Source: Bettongia penicillata ogilbyi (Eukaryota; Chordata; Mammalia; Diprotodontia; Potoroidae). From it: a DNA stretch of 64,000 nt. Shown piece after piece: positions 54,280 to 64,000 of this stretch. Each line of letters begins with the position of its first letter. The first letter of the stretch is position 1. A model generated the notes under the pieces. It was given only the letters and a program-made list of their open reading frames with translations, ran no database searches and was not told the origin of the DNA. Position numbers and translations under genes: made by a program. The DNA is taken from positions 4,228,841-4,292,840 of the forward strand of contig JAJHZJ010000252.1 in NCBI GenBank assembly GCA_023548195.1, given 5' to 3'.

Positions 54280-54427
54280 ACTGAGCCTGGAGGGAAGGCA
54301 GAGAGGAAAATGCGTTAATACAAAAGGGAAAGAAGAAGCTCGAATCAAAATAAAAGGAGTAGGGGAAAAAGTACTAAAGACAATGTAGAAAAAAAGAAAG
54401 CAGAATGAGAGATGGAATGTTTTTTTG

Positions 54428-55187
54428 GTTGGTTTAGTCATTTTTCAGTGGCATCTGACTCTTCGTGTTCCCCCTATTTGGGGTTTTCCTGGCAGAGACA
54501 TGACTGGTTTGCCATTTCTTCCTCTAGCTCATTTTACAGATGAGGGAACTGAGGCAAGCAGTGTTAAGTGACTTGCCCAGGTTCACAAAGTAAGAGTATG
54601 AAGCTAAATTTTGTGTGGGATGCCCTTAATAAAATTAGAGTCTTGACCAAAGGAGTAAGAAGGAAAGATATTTATTTATTCAGCTTTCTCCAAAAAGGGC
54701 ACCCCCGCTGGCACTCAAGATGGGGATGGCTGAGGAGGGTGAGGGTGTGTCCTGCACAGTAATTTTTATAGACCCTGACCACAGTACCCCCACCCAAACC
54801 CCCTTCCTCTTAGCCCATTGGCTGAGCCTTGAAGATGCAATCAATTCACAGAAAATCTACCCCAGCAACAAGGACATGAGCCATTTTTGGCAAAGTGGGG
54901 TAAAGGAGTCCAAGACTGTCACATAGCATAGTATAATGTCTGGAAAAGAGATAAGGGAGTAAGCAAAAGCAGTCTCTGTCAAGGACTGTCTCCTCACACA
55001 AAAAAAAAATTTTAAGAAAAACAGAATCTCTATTGTTTGGTTCTCAGGGCCAGGTGAGACAAATGGGGCTTGACGCAAGGGACTCCTGAGGGGTCTTCAC
55101 TAAATATACCTGTTCCATTCAATTTGAACTCAGGTCTTCTTGACTCTAGGCCTCGCACTCTATCCACTGTGCCACCCAGCTGCCCTT
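54428..55187 (-). repeat. MAR1-type SINE split by a solo LTR
   Basis: The tail and core lie at 54428-54611 ('gtttagtcatttttcagtggcatctgactcttcgtg', 'cattttacagatgagggaactgaggca'). The head lies at 55122-55187 ('gaactcaggtcttcttgactctaggcctcgcactctatccactgtgccacccagctgcc'). The two rejoin exactly once the 510-bp insert and one ATTT are removed. Confidence 0.95.
54612..55121 (-). mobile_element. Solo LTR of a class I-like endogenous retrovirus
   Basis: A 510-bp insert that begins TGTGTGGGATG and ends TTCCATTCA on the plus strand, so it has TG...CA ends. It is flanked by the 4-bp duplication ATTT at 54608-54611 and 55122-55125. On the minus strand, a TATAAAA box (54770-54764) precedes an AATAAATAAA signal (54680-54671), which lies about 60 bases before the 3' end: the order U3-TATA-R-polyA-U5. 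No viral coding sequence remains. The frames inside are not genes. Confidence 0.88.
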
Positions 55188-55574
55188 CTTTAAGCTTTGA
55201 TGAACACCTATAAAAATACTTTTTCTTCTTTGGGCAGTAGGATTATGTGAAGTATGTGCTTATAAAAAAAATGTCATCCCCCAATATACTTTTGGGCAGT
55301 AAAAAATCATAAGCAAAAATCATAAGGAGTATGCTAGTACAAGTTTAATAACCATCTCTCAAAAGGGGGAGAAATGCAGTCATGACACAGTTCTAAGTTT
55401 AATCTGCAATATTGACATCTTCTACATCACTTTCTTAAGTCTAGGCAAACAAAATGATGAGTCAGACCCTGATTTGCTGGTTTCTGAGGCACAAAAGTTC
55501 ACACTAAAGCTCTGACAATTGCATCTCCCCAACTGAATTGTACCTGGCTCTACCTAGCACACCACTGATTCTAA
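55188..55574. other. Unassigned stretch
   Basis: 'gcagtaggattatgtgaagtatgtgcttataaaaaaaatgtcatcccccaatatacttttgggcag' shows the word TTTGGGCAGTA twice. No family is recognised. Confidence 0.35.
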
Positions 55575-55840
55575 CTCACATTTAGACAGCAATTTCCATA
55601 CAAAATCTCAAGTGAAAGTGTTGTACTCATTTCACAGATGAGGCAACAGAGGCTCAGAAAAGTACATAGAGCTGAAAGAGACCCTGGAAATCGCTGATTT
55701 CCACCACTTCATTTGTACAGATGAATGAAGCCCAGGTTGCTTAAGGGACCCCCAGGTAATAAGAGGGCTGGAGATTAAGCTGAGGGATTCTGATTCCAAG
55801 TCTCTCTCTTTCCTTCCACTACACCATTTTGCTTTAATTA
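55575..55840 (-). repeat. MIR and MIR3-like SINE copies
   Basis: 'tacaaaatctcaagtgaaagtgttgtactcatttcacagatgaggcaacagaggctcagaaa' is followed by 'tagagctgaaagagaccctggaaatcgctga', 'ttgcttaagggacccccaggtaataagagggctgg' and 'gattctgattccaagtctctctctttccttccactacacca'. Confidence 0.78.
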
Positions 55841-55999
55841 TATTGCGATCTACCTGTGGGCTGAGAGAGTTCACAGTCTGGTCAAAGACACCAAGTGTGA
55901 GAATGTGCAGGGAAGGACAAGACCCCAAGAATCCTAAGACAGGAGCCAGAACTATCTGTCAATGGGCGTTGTTGGTCTGTCTCTACCTAACCCTAATTT
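55841..55999. other. Unassigned spacer
   Basis: No feature is recognised. Confidence 0.4.
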
Positions 56000-56714
56000 A
56001 AACACCTTTCTCCTGTTAGCCATTCTCCAAAAGTCTAGAGTCATCCTTGACTCTGTGTTTCCCCTCACTTTTCTCATCTAAACAATTGCCAAGACCCATT
56101 GGTCCTATGACCACAATATCTCTGGAATCTATCCTCTCCTTTATATTTTCATGGCGTAGTTCAAGCCGTCTTTACCTCTTGCCTGAGTCCTCACCATAAC
56201 CTAGAAGTTAACCAGCATCAGATGCCTGGGGTGTTTCTCTGTTGATATTCAGGGGCAAAATTCCCTCCAGTGATGATTATTACCCCTAAGCCTTGCCTCT
56301 CAGCCCTCCATTTTTTGGCCTGTGTTGCCACTGTCAATTTCCTTTGCCCATGATGTCTCTCTCCTGGGGTTTCTTTATACTTCTCAAATCCTGAAAAGGT
56401 TCAGATCAAACCTAACTGGTAATAAGGTTCCCCCTTTCCCTACACAACTGAACCCATGATCTGTGTCTACCACCACTCAGCATTCTCTTCTTACTCACTT
56501 ATATTTCATAATTCATGCCAAAATCAAGAGTTCTTAGTTATATATCTGGTAATAGCTTCCTAACAAATAATTCATGATCCTTCTGATTTGTCCTTCATGA
56601 TGATGCCAAATTTATCTTCCTAATGCATGGTCATGACCAAATTGCTCCCTTGCTTTAAAATTTGTCTCCTCATTACCAAAGTCCAAATTCATTAGCCTGG
56701 CATTCAAGGCTTTA
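56000..56714 (+). repeat. L2 LINE segments
   Basis: 'tcatccttgactctgtgtttcccctcacttttctcatc', 'gcgtagttcaagccgtctttacctcttgcc', and later 'gcatggtcatgaccaaattgctcccttgc', 'ccaaagtccaaattcattagcctggcattcaaggcttt' are L2 landmarks, probably from more than one copy. Confidence 0.72.
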
Positions 56715-57200
56715 AAAAAAAAAATAACATTTTCCCCTCAATTACTTGTAAAGACAATTTTCTACATTCATTTTTAAAAAGATTTTTAGTCTCAATTTTT
56801 TCTCCTCTCCCTCACTCTTCTCTCCCCAAGATAGCAAGCAATCTGATGTAGATTATATATGTACAATCATGTAAAACACATTTCCACATTAGTCATGGAA
56901 TCAAGGAAGAAACAGAACAAAGCCATGAAAAAACAAAAAACGTGAAAATAGTATGCTTCGATTTACATTTGGACTCCATAGTTCTTTCTCTGGATGTGGA
57001 TAGCATTTTCCATCATGAGTCTTTTGGAATTGTCTTAGATCATGGCATTGCTGAGAAGAGCTAAGTCTATCATAGTTGATCATTGTTCAGTGTTTCTGTT
57101 CCTATGTCCAGTCTTCTTCTGGATCAACATTAGTTCATATAAGTTTTTCTGAAGTCCACCTGCTCTTTAATAGTATTCCCTTACATTTATATTTTTATTG
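56715..57200 (-). repeat. L1 3' end (antisense)
   Basis: Poly-A tail complement at about 56712. Then 'ctcaattacttgtaaagacaattttctacattcattttt', 'caagcaatctgatgtagattatatatgtacaatcatg', 'catagttctttctctggatgtggatagcattttccatcatgagtcttttgga', the reverse complement of the 'catctacatccagggaaagaactatgg' block in the L1 at 5.5 kb. Confidence 0.88.
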
Positions 57201-57484
57201 TAAAATCTCTTTTAGTTTCATGAAGTTGAAATGATCTGTTTTATTTTTTTACATTATATTCTTTGCCTGTTTAGTTGGGATTTTTAATGATGTAACTATG
57301 CTCAAGTCTTATATTCCTTTGGAACTTATTATATATTAATAATCTTGTTTAAATATGTATATAATATATATTTAATGCATATTTTCCAGTATTGTCTAAA
57401 TGCCATCCTTCTAAAAAGTATATTTTATGTTCTTAAATACGGAGTGTCATTTTATTTCTTTACATTTGTATTGCCAGCACATTG
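57201..57484. other. Unassigned AT-rich stretch
   Basis: Possibly more degraded antisense L1, with no landmark. Confidence 0.35.
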
Positions 57485-57617
57485 CTGTTATTTAGTCTTT
57501 TCATTCATTTCCTATGACCTCACCGACCCCATTTGGGGTTTTCTTGGCAAAGATACTAGTAAGTGTCTTAGGCCAGTTTTGAACTCATGAAGGTGAGTCT
57601 TTCTGACTCCTAGCATT
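57485..57617 (-). repeat. MAR1-type SINE with internal deletion
   Basis: The tail 'tgctgttatttagtcttttcattcatttcc', 'gaccccatttggggttttcttggcaaagatact' jumps straight to 'agtaagtgtcttaggccagttttgaactc'. About 90 bases of core are missing at 57556-57557. Confidence 0.85.
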
Positions 57618-58250
57618 CTCAGAACATGGTTGCTGTCCTTGTGCTAGAAGATGACCAAAATGACATCACCGTGGTAGGGGTCTGTGTCTGACTGGTTGAT
57701 CAGACCATTATGAATTTGGAAGGCTCTGTAACCTCTGGAAATGTCTCTGAATTTCCAAGTCTCATGTTTCTTTGGAGCTGCTGCAGTTCAGCTTTGATCA
57801 TAGAGCACAGTGCCTTCTTTGATGTGGGCACACCGTGCTGGACCTGTCCTGTGCCACTGTCTCTCATATCTCACAACTAATTCCAGAGTTCTTCAGAGAG
57901 ACCTTGAGAGTGTCCTTGTATTGCTTCTTCTGACTTCCATGTGAAGACTTGCCTCGTGAGAGTTCTCCAAACATACCTTTGATATTTGAACAACACAGCC
58001 AGCCTACTGGAGTTGCACTCTGTGCTGTAGAATTTGAATCCTTGGGAGCCCAGCTTGAGAAAGGACCTCAGTGTCCTGTACCATATCTTGCCAGGTGGTC
58101 TTCAGAATCTTCCTAAAATAATTAAGATGGAAGTGATTGAGTTTCCTGGCATGGCACTGGCATATTGTTCCAAGTTTCACAGGCATGGAACAATGAGGTC
58201 AGCACAAGGCTTGGTAGACCTTCAGTTTGGTAGGGCAGCTTATTAGTCTA
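57618..58250 (-). mobile_element. RTE-clade LINE 3' fragment
   Basis: Antisense from the 3' tail 'gaagatgaccaaaatgacatcac' to the 'cagtttggtagggcag' region. On the minus strand the CHARKLNHFHLNYFRKILKT segment (58004-58186 frame) matches the same region of the copies at 25.2 and 59.3 kb. Confidence 0.85.
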
Positions 58251-58699
58251 ATTTCCCATGCTTTCTTTTAGAACATTTCAAACATTGACCTAGCTAAGCA
58301 CATCATAAATGCTTAACAAAAGCTTACTGAATTGAAGTAAGAGGAGTGCACTGTGGAGGTTCACCAAAGATGATAAAGAACCATTGTACTCATCAGGTGA
58401 CTTGATAACTATCTTATTTTTATTCTGATTAGTCACGTCTTTCTCCCACTGGGGTTAAAAATTCTTTGCTTCCGTTCTACCATTTCATCCTTGGGATTTC
58501 AGATTTATGTATACATTTAGTGGTTTGGGATTTAAGACATATGTATTAATTTTAGGAATGAAGGATACTAAGCATTCTCCTGCGGGTATTATCACTTCTA
58601 GCTAATATTAATATGATAATGTATGTAAAATGTAGATACACAAAACGGATCAGTTCTGTAATCAGTTGCTTCATCCAAGAATTTCTTGCAATTAAATCC
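58251..58699. other. Mostly unassigned; L2-like tail near 58296-58345
   Basis: 'agctaagcacatcataaatgcttaacaaaagcttactgaattgaa' resembles an L2 terminal end. The rest is not recognised. Confidence 0.45.
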
Positions 58700-58822
58700 A
58701 TCAAGCACCTGCATAGGCCTTGGCCTTAAGGGCCCAACATCTCCCAGTGAATCCTGGGTCATCTCCAGTCATCCTGATGGCATGGTCTTCTTTGGCAACA
58801 AAGGATGAAGACAACAACAACA
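58700..58822 (+). repeat. RTE-tailed SINE, copy 6 (internally deleted)
   Basis: 'tcccagtgaatcctgggtcatctccagtcatcctgatggcatggtcttctttggcaacaaaggatgaagacaacaacaacacaac'. The 5' block joins the AAC-rich tail directly, without the middle block. Confidence 0.82.
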
Positions 58823-58824
58823 CA

Positions 58825-59092
58825 ACTTGTTCAGTCATTCCCCATCTGATGGGCATCCCCTCAATTTCCAGTTCTTTGCCACAACAAAAAGAGCTCCTAT
58901 AAATATTCTTATACATGTAGTTCCTTTTCCCTTTGTTATGACCTCTCTGGCATATAGACCTAGTGCTGGTATTGCTGGATCAAAGGGCATGCACAGTTTG
59001 ATTGTTCTTTGGGCATAGATCCAAATTGCTCTCTGGTATGGTTGGCTCAGTTAACAACTCTACCAACAGGCCTTCAGGGCTTTTCAAGAAAA
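58825..59092 (-). repeat. L1 3' region (antisense)
   Basis: 'cagtcattccccatctgatgggcatcccctcaatttccagttctttgccacaacaaaaagagctcctataaatattcttatacatgt', 'tggtattgctggatcaaagggcatgcacag', 'ccaaattgctctctggtatggttgg'. It is the reverse complement of 5080-5300. Confidence 0.92.
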
Positions 59093-59124
59093 GACTGGGG
59101 AACTTGCTTCTGGGAGAACCATGA

Positions 59125-59895
59125 GGTAGTGTACTTTCCAAGGACATACACAATGACAACGAGGTTGACACACACATAGCTCAGTGTTTGGGAGACTCTG
59201 AAGAAAAGTATGGGAGAGAAGAGGTGTTAGACTGACTACCAAACTGAAGGTCTACAGAGCCATTGTGTGGACTTCGTTGCTTTATGCATGTGAAACATGG
59301 AGTCTACAAGCACCATGCCAGAAAACTGAATCACTTCCATCTGAATTGTCTTAGGAAGATTCTGAAGATCAACTGGCAAGATAAGGTACCAGACATGGAG
59401 GTCCTTGCTCGAACTAAACTGCCAAGCATTCAAACTATGCTTCAGATAGCTCAACTCTGATGGGCTGGTCATGATGTTTGAATGCAAAACGTACACTTGC
59501 CAAAAAGACCATTTTATGGAGAACTCTCATGGGGCAGGAGATCACATGGTGGTCAGAAGAAGTGATACAAGGACACTTTCAAGGTCTCTCTCAAGAACTT
59601 TGGAATTGATTGTGACATGGGAGACACTGGCACAGGACTGCTCAGCATGGTGTGCCCACATCACAGAAAGTGCTGTACTCTATGAGCAAAGTAGAATTGA
59701 AACAACTCAAAGGAAATATATGGTGAGTAAATTAAAAAATATCTACCCCAAATGTTCACACAGACTACTTGTGCCCAACCTGTGGTAGAGCATTCCAAGT
59801 TCATATCGGTCTGCTCAGTCATAGTTAAGACACACTGAAACTTGACTTTAGCATAGTGATGTCATTTTGGTTTTTTTCAAGAGGGAAGGACAACA
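59125..59895 (+). mobile_element. RTE-clade LINE 3' fragment
   Basis: Starts 'gtagtgtactttccaaggacatac' (compare 25012) and runs through 'ctgactaccaaactgaaggtctacagagcc', 'tgccagaaaactgaatcacttcc' and 'gctggtcatgatgtttgaatgcaaaa' to the tail 'gatgtcattttggtttttttcaagagggaaggacaacaacc'. The C-terminal coding part is in broken frames (YEQSRIETTQRK near 59677). Confidence 0.9.
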
Positions 59896-61657
59896 ACCAG
59901 ACATAGAGGACACAATGCTCAGGCATTAGGTTTATTAAATTTTAGCATTCAGGCATCCTAGATGGCTGGAGTTGTGCCAGGCAAATCAGTTTTCATCAAC
60001 TCATAAAGTGTATGCTAGGCAGGGTAATGGGGCACTGTTCCCTAAGTCTGCTGAATTAATGATGAAGGCCTGGCAGAGAACCCTGAAACACCAGTCTTTT
60101 GGTCTCTGGTGATATCACTGACTGTGTTAGCACTATGGTCAATGTAATATACTTCTCCTATGAATCTAAGATATAAATGGTGCTGATCCTACTAGAAAAT
60201 GTTGTGATGATCAGGTTGACATGGAGGACAATGGAGTGAGTGGTGCTCCTCTATGAACTGATACCTCAAGAAGAAAAGATACATGAGAAGAATCAAAAAT
60301 ACCAGTAACTACTCTACTTGCTGAAATGTAGATGATGTGAGTATGAAAGCAGATAAACTAGGAGTATACAGAAATTGATGAAAAATATAAATTTTCATTA
60401 TTTTCTAATATTACACAGAAAAATTTGAAACAATTACTGTCATATATCAGTCAAGACTTCATACTGATTTTTGTCAAGGGTATTCTAAGAGCCAAGCTAT
60501 ATAAAAGTATATAGAGCAATGATGAAAAAGAAAGGGGAAAAAAAGGCTTCATTCTTAAACCTGGATTAATTGAAATGAGTCAGAAAATTGAGAAATCATG
60601 AATCTCCAAAGAGAAAAATCTGATAAATCTGAAAGCAATGAAAATGTACACTTAACAGAAACCCTCCAAAGTAACATCTAAAAGTGAAACAGATGGATAA
60701 AAGAATGTTAATATCTTGAGTAGTACTTAAAAGGAGATGTTCATACTTAGAATGGAATTTTGAAAAGCACTTTTTGAGTAGGCCAGAAAAAAATCAAGCT
60801 AAGAGATCAACTATACCAAAATATTTCAGAAATTTTAGAACAATATATATTGTTTTTGTTTCTATGGTTAAAAAAACCAAAAAATATAAGACAGAACTCT
60901 CTAGGAATATTCTAAAGGACAGACATCAGACGTCATCATGGCAAGAATGGCTTAAGAAAACTTGCAGAAAGACTTTAGAAAACTATATCTACCCATATTA
61001 TGCAATAAAAATCTGAATACCATACCACCTGATTAAAAGCAATGAAAATGAAACTTGTAAAATGGAATCTGGAAAATAAAAGCATATCAGAAATATTTTT
61101 GATACCATTAATTAACATCTGAAAACAAAAGCCAATGCATGATAATACAAGAAATAGCACAAAGAATGACACAAACAACTCAAGATAGATCAAAAACAGC
61201 ACTGTTATATAGTGCATATAATCACACATTTTATATATATATATGTCATGGTATCGCTGCAAGCAAGCAACAGCAAGGAGTATGAAAAATACTCCTGGTA
61301 ACTACCACTAGGTATCCCATTTCACTACTGTGAATGCCAAAGAACTTTCTAAATCTTTGAGTTGCATTTGGATCTTGTAGTGCTAACTACTGTCTCCATT
61401 AAGTGGACCAGAAGCTCTAGCTTAGAAATCTTGGTAGATGTACTTCCCCACCCTCCTCAGGTCGTTGCAGTTTCAATGAGGTTCGTATGCTTTAAAAATT
61501 GTTTGTTGACTAGAAAAATGTAATTAATATTTTTTTGTAGAATTATCATTCTAATAGTAAAAGCTGTTGTTTTGAAAAAGGAAAATACTGCCCTGGGATA
61601 TTTGAGCCAGTGAAAGTTGTAAGCCAGTTATTTCCCTTTCTCTCCACCCTAGCCAGG
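59896..61657. other. Long unassigned A-rich stretch
   Basis: About 1.7 kb. The plus strand is A-rich from 60280 on, and its 80-codon frame at 60774-61016 is Lys-rich with no secure match. It might be a very degraded retroelement, but no landmark proves it. A short TA run lies at 61233-61244. Confidence 0.35.
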
Positions 61658-61885
61658 CAACTAGAGGGCACATTGAACTAGGAGTCAGGAAGACCTGAGT
61701 TCAAATCCAACCTCAGACACTTACTAGCTGTGTGACCCTAAGCAAATCATTAATGCTTGCTTGCTTTAATCCTATGTTGAAGAAAGTAGCAAGCCACTGC
61801 AGTATCTTTGCCAAGCCCCATTGACAGTATGGTCCACGGAGATACAAAAATTGGATGTAACTAAATAACAATAACCACCACCCCT
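61658..61885 (+). repeat. MAR1-type SINE
   Basis: 'ccaggcaactagagggcacattgaactaggagtcaggaagacctgagttcaaatccaacctcagacacttactagctgtgtgaccc', core diverged, tail 'cagtatctttgccaagccccattgac ... gatacaaaaattggatgtaactaaataacaataacc'. Confidence 0.93.
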
Positions 61886-62871
61886 ACTGCTTCCCTCTCC
61901 TTTATGACTATTCATGATTTCGGTATCAGTAAGCACCCCGACATACACAGGGGGACCTGCTATCACAGCTTCCTTGATCTGCTTCTCTAACAGAAAACGC
62001 AACTTTTGAGGGGCGAACAATCATTTTAATCAAGGACAGGTATCAGAGAAAATCAAAATCAAAATTTCAGAGAAATCAAAAATCAACAGAAGGAATTTCC
62101 AAACTGCCTAACCATTAACACACAAACATCTTTGTCAGAGGGAAGCACCAACATCTGGGCTTTCAATGGAATTGGGGAGCAGCTTACTTCCAAAAACTAA
62201 GTACCAAAGAAAAAACTCACCCTTAGAGAATTTATACATTTTTCAGAGCCAGAGGACATGACCCTCTGACCTAGTGCCTCAAAAAAACAAAAGGTACTTG
62301 GACCCTCCTACAAAACAACTCCCCTAATCAAACTTCCCTCAATGGGCAGGCCCATCAGTGGGTGGGGAAGATCTTCTTTAATTACATTCAAATAGAGGCA
62401 TTATACTTCTTGATTATACTAAAACAAAAAAAGGAAACAATCCTATTTTGCTTAACCTCACAATTGCCCAGCACTTTTTTTTTTGTAGAAAGTATATAAA
62501 CAAACTGAATGATATTGGGAGGTATTCTTATCTTTGGTAATATGATGTCTTCTGTTTAAGAAAAATAAATAAAGGGATCAAGAATGCATCTGAAAATAAG
62601 CTGGTAAAATCTTTTGCTAGTAATTCATACACCACTGTGAAGTTCTTGAGCCTTCCACAAATATGGATTTTTCTGGATTCACTACTTTCAGGTTTTGCAG
62701 AGAAATTAAAGTTTCATTTATGTCCCTTGATGTTCCTATTGTCAATATTCATCATATTAATGAGATACAAGCTTTCGGTTCTACATTTAATCCAACATCC
62801 ACTTTCATAGTGTTGGCTTTAGTGGTAACTAGCCATTTTCCATTTTCTGCGTTTTTTTTCTTACTCCTTGC
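61886..62871. other. Unassigned stretch
   Basis: No gene is recognised. The 62020-62400 part has an LTR-like texture ('ctcccctaatcaaacttccctcaatgggcaggcccatcag'), but no ends or polyadenylation order can be set. Confidence 0.3.
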
Positions 62872-62985
62872 CGTTGTTTGCTTGAGGTGATGCCATGATA
62901 TGCAAATGAATTGGATTTGAGGGAGGGCTGTGTAAAGTCACCAGCCTCACTTTCTCCTCCAGAGTCATCTGGGTCCAGTGATCAC
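62872..62985 (-). repeat. RTE-tailed SINE, copy 7
   Basis: 'gttgtttgcttgaggtgatgccatgatatgcaaatgaattggatttgagggagggctgtgtaaagtcaccagcctcactttctcctccagagtcatctgggtccagtgatca'. Confidence 0.85.
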
Positions 62986-63659
62986 TCCTTACCCTCTTTC
63001 ATAAATAGGTCTTTCATGTTGGATCTTTTCTAAGGGGATCCACTGTATTGTCTGCCAAGATTCTGGAGGGCTTCATAGCATTTACATTGGAAAGGCCATT
63101 AGGGCTTAAGCCCAACCATTTGACTTCCCATCTACAAACCAGCCTGGAATTATAGAAGTCAGAGAGGAATCTATGCAATCCTTGTGGCAATGAGATTGGA
63201 TATTCACTGAGGTGTGGCTTGCTTTTAACAGACATATCAGAGAAAGTCCCTTCCTGCAATCGTCCTTCAATTCAGTCGTCCTCCAGATTCGATGATTTTT
63301 TTTTTCTTGTCTCCTACTGCTTCCTCTACTTCAGGTGTCTTACAGAGATTATAAAGTCCACACTGACCCAGCAGATGGGCTGGGGGCTTCTATTAAATAG
63401 TGCAGCTTCCTAGGGATGGGCCTATGTGTTCATCATTGAGAACTGGCCAGCTTCTTGTAGGAGGGCTCATTACCAATTTGGGTTTAAGAAAAGTATCTAA
63501 TGTCTTATGAATAATCAAGAGATTTTACTTAATCTGTTACACATTCAAGAAATTTACAACTCCTTTAAGTTTCTCTCAAAAGAGTACTACTCAACCTCTT
63601 TTTTTCCAGATCTGCTCCTCAGTTCTATAACTACCCCTAGGCTTAACTTTGTCAGGCAT
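62986..63659. other. Unassigned stretch
   Basis: No repeat or gene is recognised. Frames of 81 (minus) and 64 (plus) codons have no domain. Confidence 0.3.
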
Positions 63660-63778
63660 CATATATTTATATGTATACACACATATATGTATGTATATAT
63701 ACATGTCTGTGTGTGTGTATATACACACACACTCTATCTCTCTCTCACACACACACACATAGATACATGTACATATAT
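63660..63778. repeat. Compound TA/CA/TG/TC microsatellite
   Basis: Alternating TA, TATG, TGTG, CACA and TCTC words. The 131- and 63-codon frames crossing it are compositional. Confidence 0.92.
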
Positions 63779-63794
63779 AGTTCCCCTATACATA

Positions 63795-63940
63795 ACAGTC
63801 TATCTCCTGCCCCCATGCCTGAAATACTCATCCTCCTCACTTGGGTCTCTAGAAATTCCTAGTTCTTCTCCATGGTCAGCCCAAATGCTGCCCTCTACAT
63901 GAGACCTTCCCTAATCCAATTAATCCAAATCCAAATAAAT
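63795..63940 (+). repeat. L2 LINE 3' fragment
   Basis: 'ctatctcctgcccccatgcctgaaatactcatcctcctcacttgggtctctagaaattcctag', 'gcccaaatgctgccctctacatgagaccttccctaatcc' follow the L2 order. Confidence 0.78.
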
Positions 63941-64000
63941 TGTTAACAATCTTCACCAAAAAATGGCTTTTTATTTACTTTTTATAAGTTTTCTATTCCT

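Noticed and set aside
62020..62400. Possible further LTR
   Set aside because: LTR-like texture, but no TG...CA ends, duplication or polyadenylation order could be established.
62899..62906. Octamer ATGCAAAT as a POU-factor site
   Set aside because: It arises inside a SINE copy by divergence (other copies read differently) and is not clustered with other motifs.

Overview
The window reads as marsupial nuclear DNA. It is AT-rich, CpG-poor and dense in interspersed repeats. The commonest SINE joins a MIR-type tRNA head and core to a tail reading roughly 'gactctttgtgacccc / ggggttttcttggcaaagatactggagtgg' (antisense), which I recognise as the marsupial MAR1/WSINE type. Alongside are many old MIR and L2 copies, CR1/L3 relics, L1 and HAL1 copies with a marsupial-type 3' end, RTE-clade LINE fragments, hAT-type DNA elements and LTRs. 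I cannot name the species.

I found no convincing protein-coding gene, tRNA or rRNA. The open frames are short, and many lie in or antisense to repeats. The only recognisable protein relics belong to retrotransposons: a broken L1-type ORF1 inside a HAL1 element (40.4-41.5 kb), an L1 ORF2 scrap (24.2-24.5 kb) and RTE reverse-transcriptase pieces (24.5-25.8, 43.7-44.2, 57.6-58.3 and 59.1-59.9 kb). The window is best read as intergenic or deep intronic.

Layout. 0-5 kb: microsatellites, MIR, L2 and about 3 kb without a clear repeat. 5-7.6 kb: a 5'-truncated L1 with a readable target-site duplication, MAR1, and an L2 split by a MIR. 7.6-13.4 kb: the largest repeat-poor area, with two candidate regulatory blocks (8.2-9.1 and 10.96-11.28 kb). 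13.5-22 kb: dense MIR/L2/CR1, a possible noncoding exon (16.05-16.22 kb), and one old MIR cut by both a palindromic hAT MITE and a solo LTR. 22-29 kb: MAR1 inside a hAT-like element, an L1 scrap joined to RTE, and RTE-tailed SINEs. 29-37 kb: little-annotated sequence, degraded L1 and more RTE-tailed SINEs. 37-44.3 kb: L1/HAL1 cluster including a 2.73-kb nearly end-to-end HAL1, then CR1, hAT and RTE. 44.3-54 kb: repeat-poor blocks, a second palindromic MITE, an LTR with internal tandem repeats, and an inverted-repeat pair. 54-64 kb: a solo LTR inside MAR1, L2, L1, and two RTE fragments in head-to-head inverted orientation.

No new biological system is visible. The value lies in readable insertion histories (several with target-site duplications), an RTE-SINE tail relationship, palindromic MITEs that could form hairpins, and a few repeat-free blocks worth testing for conservation. 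All family names come from recognition by eye, without a repeat library.
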